DNA from: Taeniopygia guttata
Taxonomy: Eukaryota > Chordata > Aves > Passeriformes > Estrildidae
NCBI RefSeq assembly: GCF_048771995.1
Contig: NC_133032.1
Coordinates: 22,855,501-22,919,500, forward strand
DNA length: 64,000 nt
Direction: 5' to 3'
The position numbers were made by a program, and so were the translations under genes. This document shows, in pieces, positions 63,401 to 64,000 of the stretch. The notes beneath the pieces were generated by a model. The model was given only the letters and a program-made list of their open reading frames with translations, had not been told where the DNA came from and did no database searches. Position 1 is the first letter of the stretch. Each line of letters begins with the position of its first letter.

Positions 63401-64000
63401 ATTTTTTGTTGGCTGTTGCACAAAAAATAAATTTGTTTATCTATTTGGAAAAGATAAAATTTTGAGAAGTTTAATGAAATAATTCCTCAGAAAAAGAACA
63501 TCAGATTGCAAATTATATGATCCAAGACCTAGGAAATCCCAAATCAGAAGTTGCTTAGAATTTTTTATCTGCTTCTCTTATGTATGTATGCTGTGATACC
63601 CAGGATACCTACAGGTTAGAGTTTCTCCTTTCCAGATTTGTGCCCTGATTTATGTGGGTAAGTAGATGAAAACTAAAATTTGCAATCAGTAGGATGCATC
63701 AAAATTAATACATACATACATACATATATAAAACCATCTCAGTTCAGAACCAAAAAAAAAAAAAGATCCCAAAACGTTTTGCTTCAAATTATTTTGTCTT
63801 GTAAATTTTTAGGAACAAAATCAATAGGCATCATGTTACCATACTTCAGGAATTTCAAAGACAAAGATCTGTGTGCCAGACAACAAGTCTACAACACATG
63901 CACTGTTTTACCAATGTTTTAATCCAGAATACATTGGAACTGTTGTATGCAGGCAATGAAAATGCCAGCAATTTCTGGACAGAAATTACTGACATGTGGC
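60471..64000. other. SPATS2L first-coding-exon intron, runs off the window
   Basis: No exon found. A short A-rich stretch with repeated AACCA at 63206-63238 and a (CATA)n run at 63708-63729 are the only repeats I see. A 123-codon minus-strand open frame at 62059-62430 has no recognisable features. Confidence 0.5.
63708..63729. repeat. (CATA)n microsatellite
   Basis: About five CATA units running into a short TA stretch. Confidence 0.85.

Noticed and set aside
1-64000. CRISPR arrays, bacterial-type operons, tRNA or rRNA genes
   Set aside because: None seen; the sequence is vertebrate nuclear DNA with spliced genes and CR1 repeats.

Overview
The window is vertebrate nuclear DNA, almost certainly from a bird. 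It is AT-rich, has short CpG-island promoters, GT/AG-spliced genes, several CR1 LINE fragments (the dominant avian retrotransposon) and two solo retroviral LTRs. The gene order AOX - SGO2 - KCTD18 - SPATS2L matches human 2q33 read in reverse. Three of the four loci look intact; the fourth (KCTD18) is a decayed relic. I could not identify the species, though the repeats would suit a songbird-like genome.

Layout from left to right: (1) 1-2.56 kb, the first three coding exons of an aldehyde oxidase gene (minus strand), with its CpG-island promoter at about 2.4-2.55 kb; the gene runs off the left edge. (2) 2.6-6.0 kb, a spacer with an unexplained 175-codon open frame (3.81-4.34 kb) and a CR1 fragment. 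(3) 6.05-14.8 kb, the whole of shugoshin 2 (minus strand). I resolved eight coding exons whose phases all agree and give a 992-residue protein, with its CpG island at 14.6-14.8 kb. (4) 14.9-19.5 kb, a spacer ending in two CR1 fragments of opposite orientation. (5) 19.6-24.2 kb, KCTD18 (plus strand): a retained CpG island followed by recognisable but broken exons with premature stops, small deletions and a probable lost splice acceptor, i.e. a unitary pseudogene. (6) 24.2-29.3 kb, a spacer with a 640-bp solo LTR. (7) 29.3 kb to beyond the right edge, SPATS2L (minus strand). Ten coding exons with consistent phases encode all but the first dozen or so residues. Its 12.7-kb intron carries a 645-bp solo LTR.

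The genes are not an operon; they share a conserved neighbourhood. AOX is a molybdo-flavoenzyme of cytosolic aldehyde and N-heterocycle oxidation. SGO2 protects centromeric cohesin through PP2A. SPATS2L is a stress-granule/nucleolar RNA-associated protein. KCTD18 would be a BTB-domain protein but cannot encode one here. The most notable observation is this local loss of KCTD18 between intact neighbours while its promoter-type CpG island persists.
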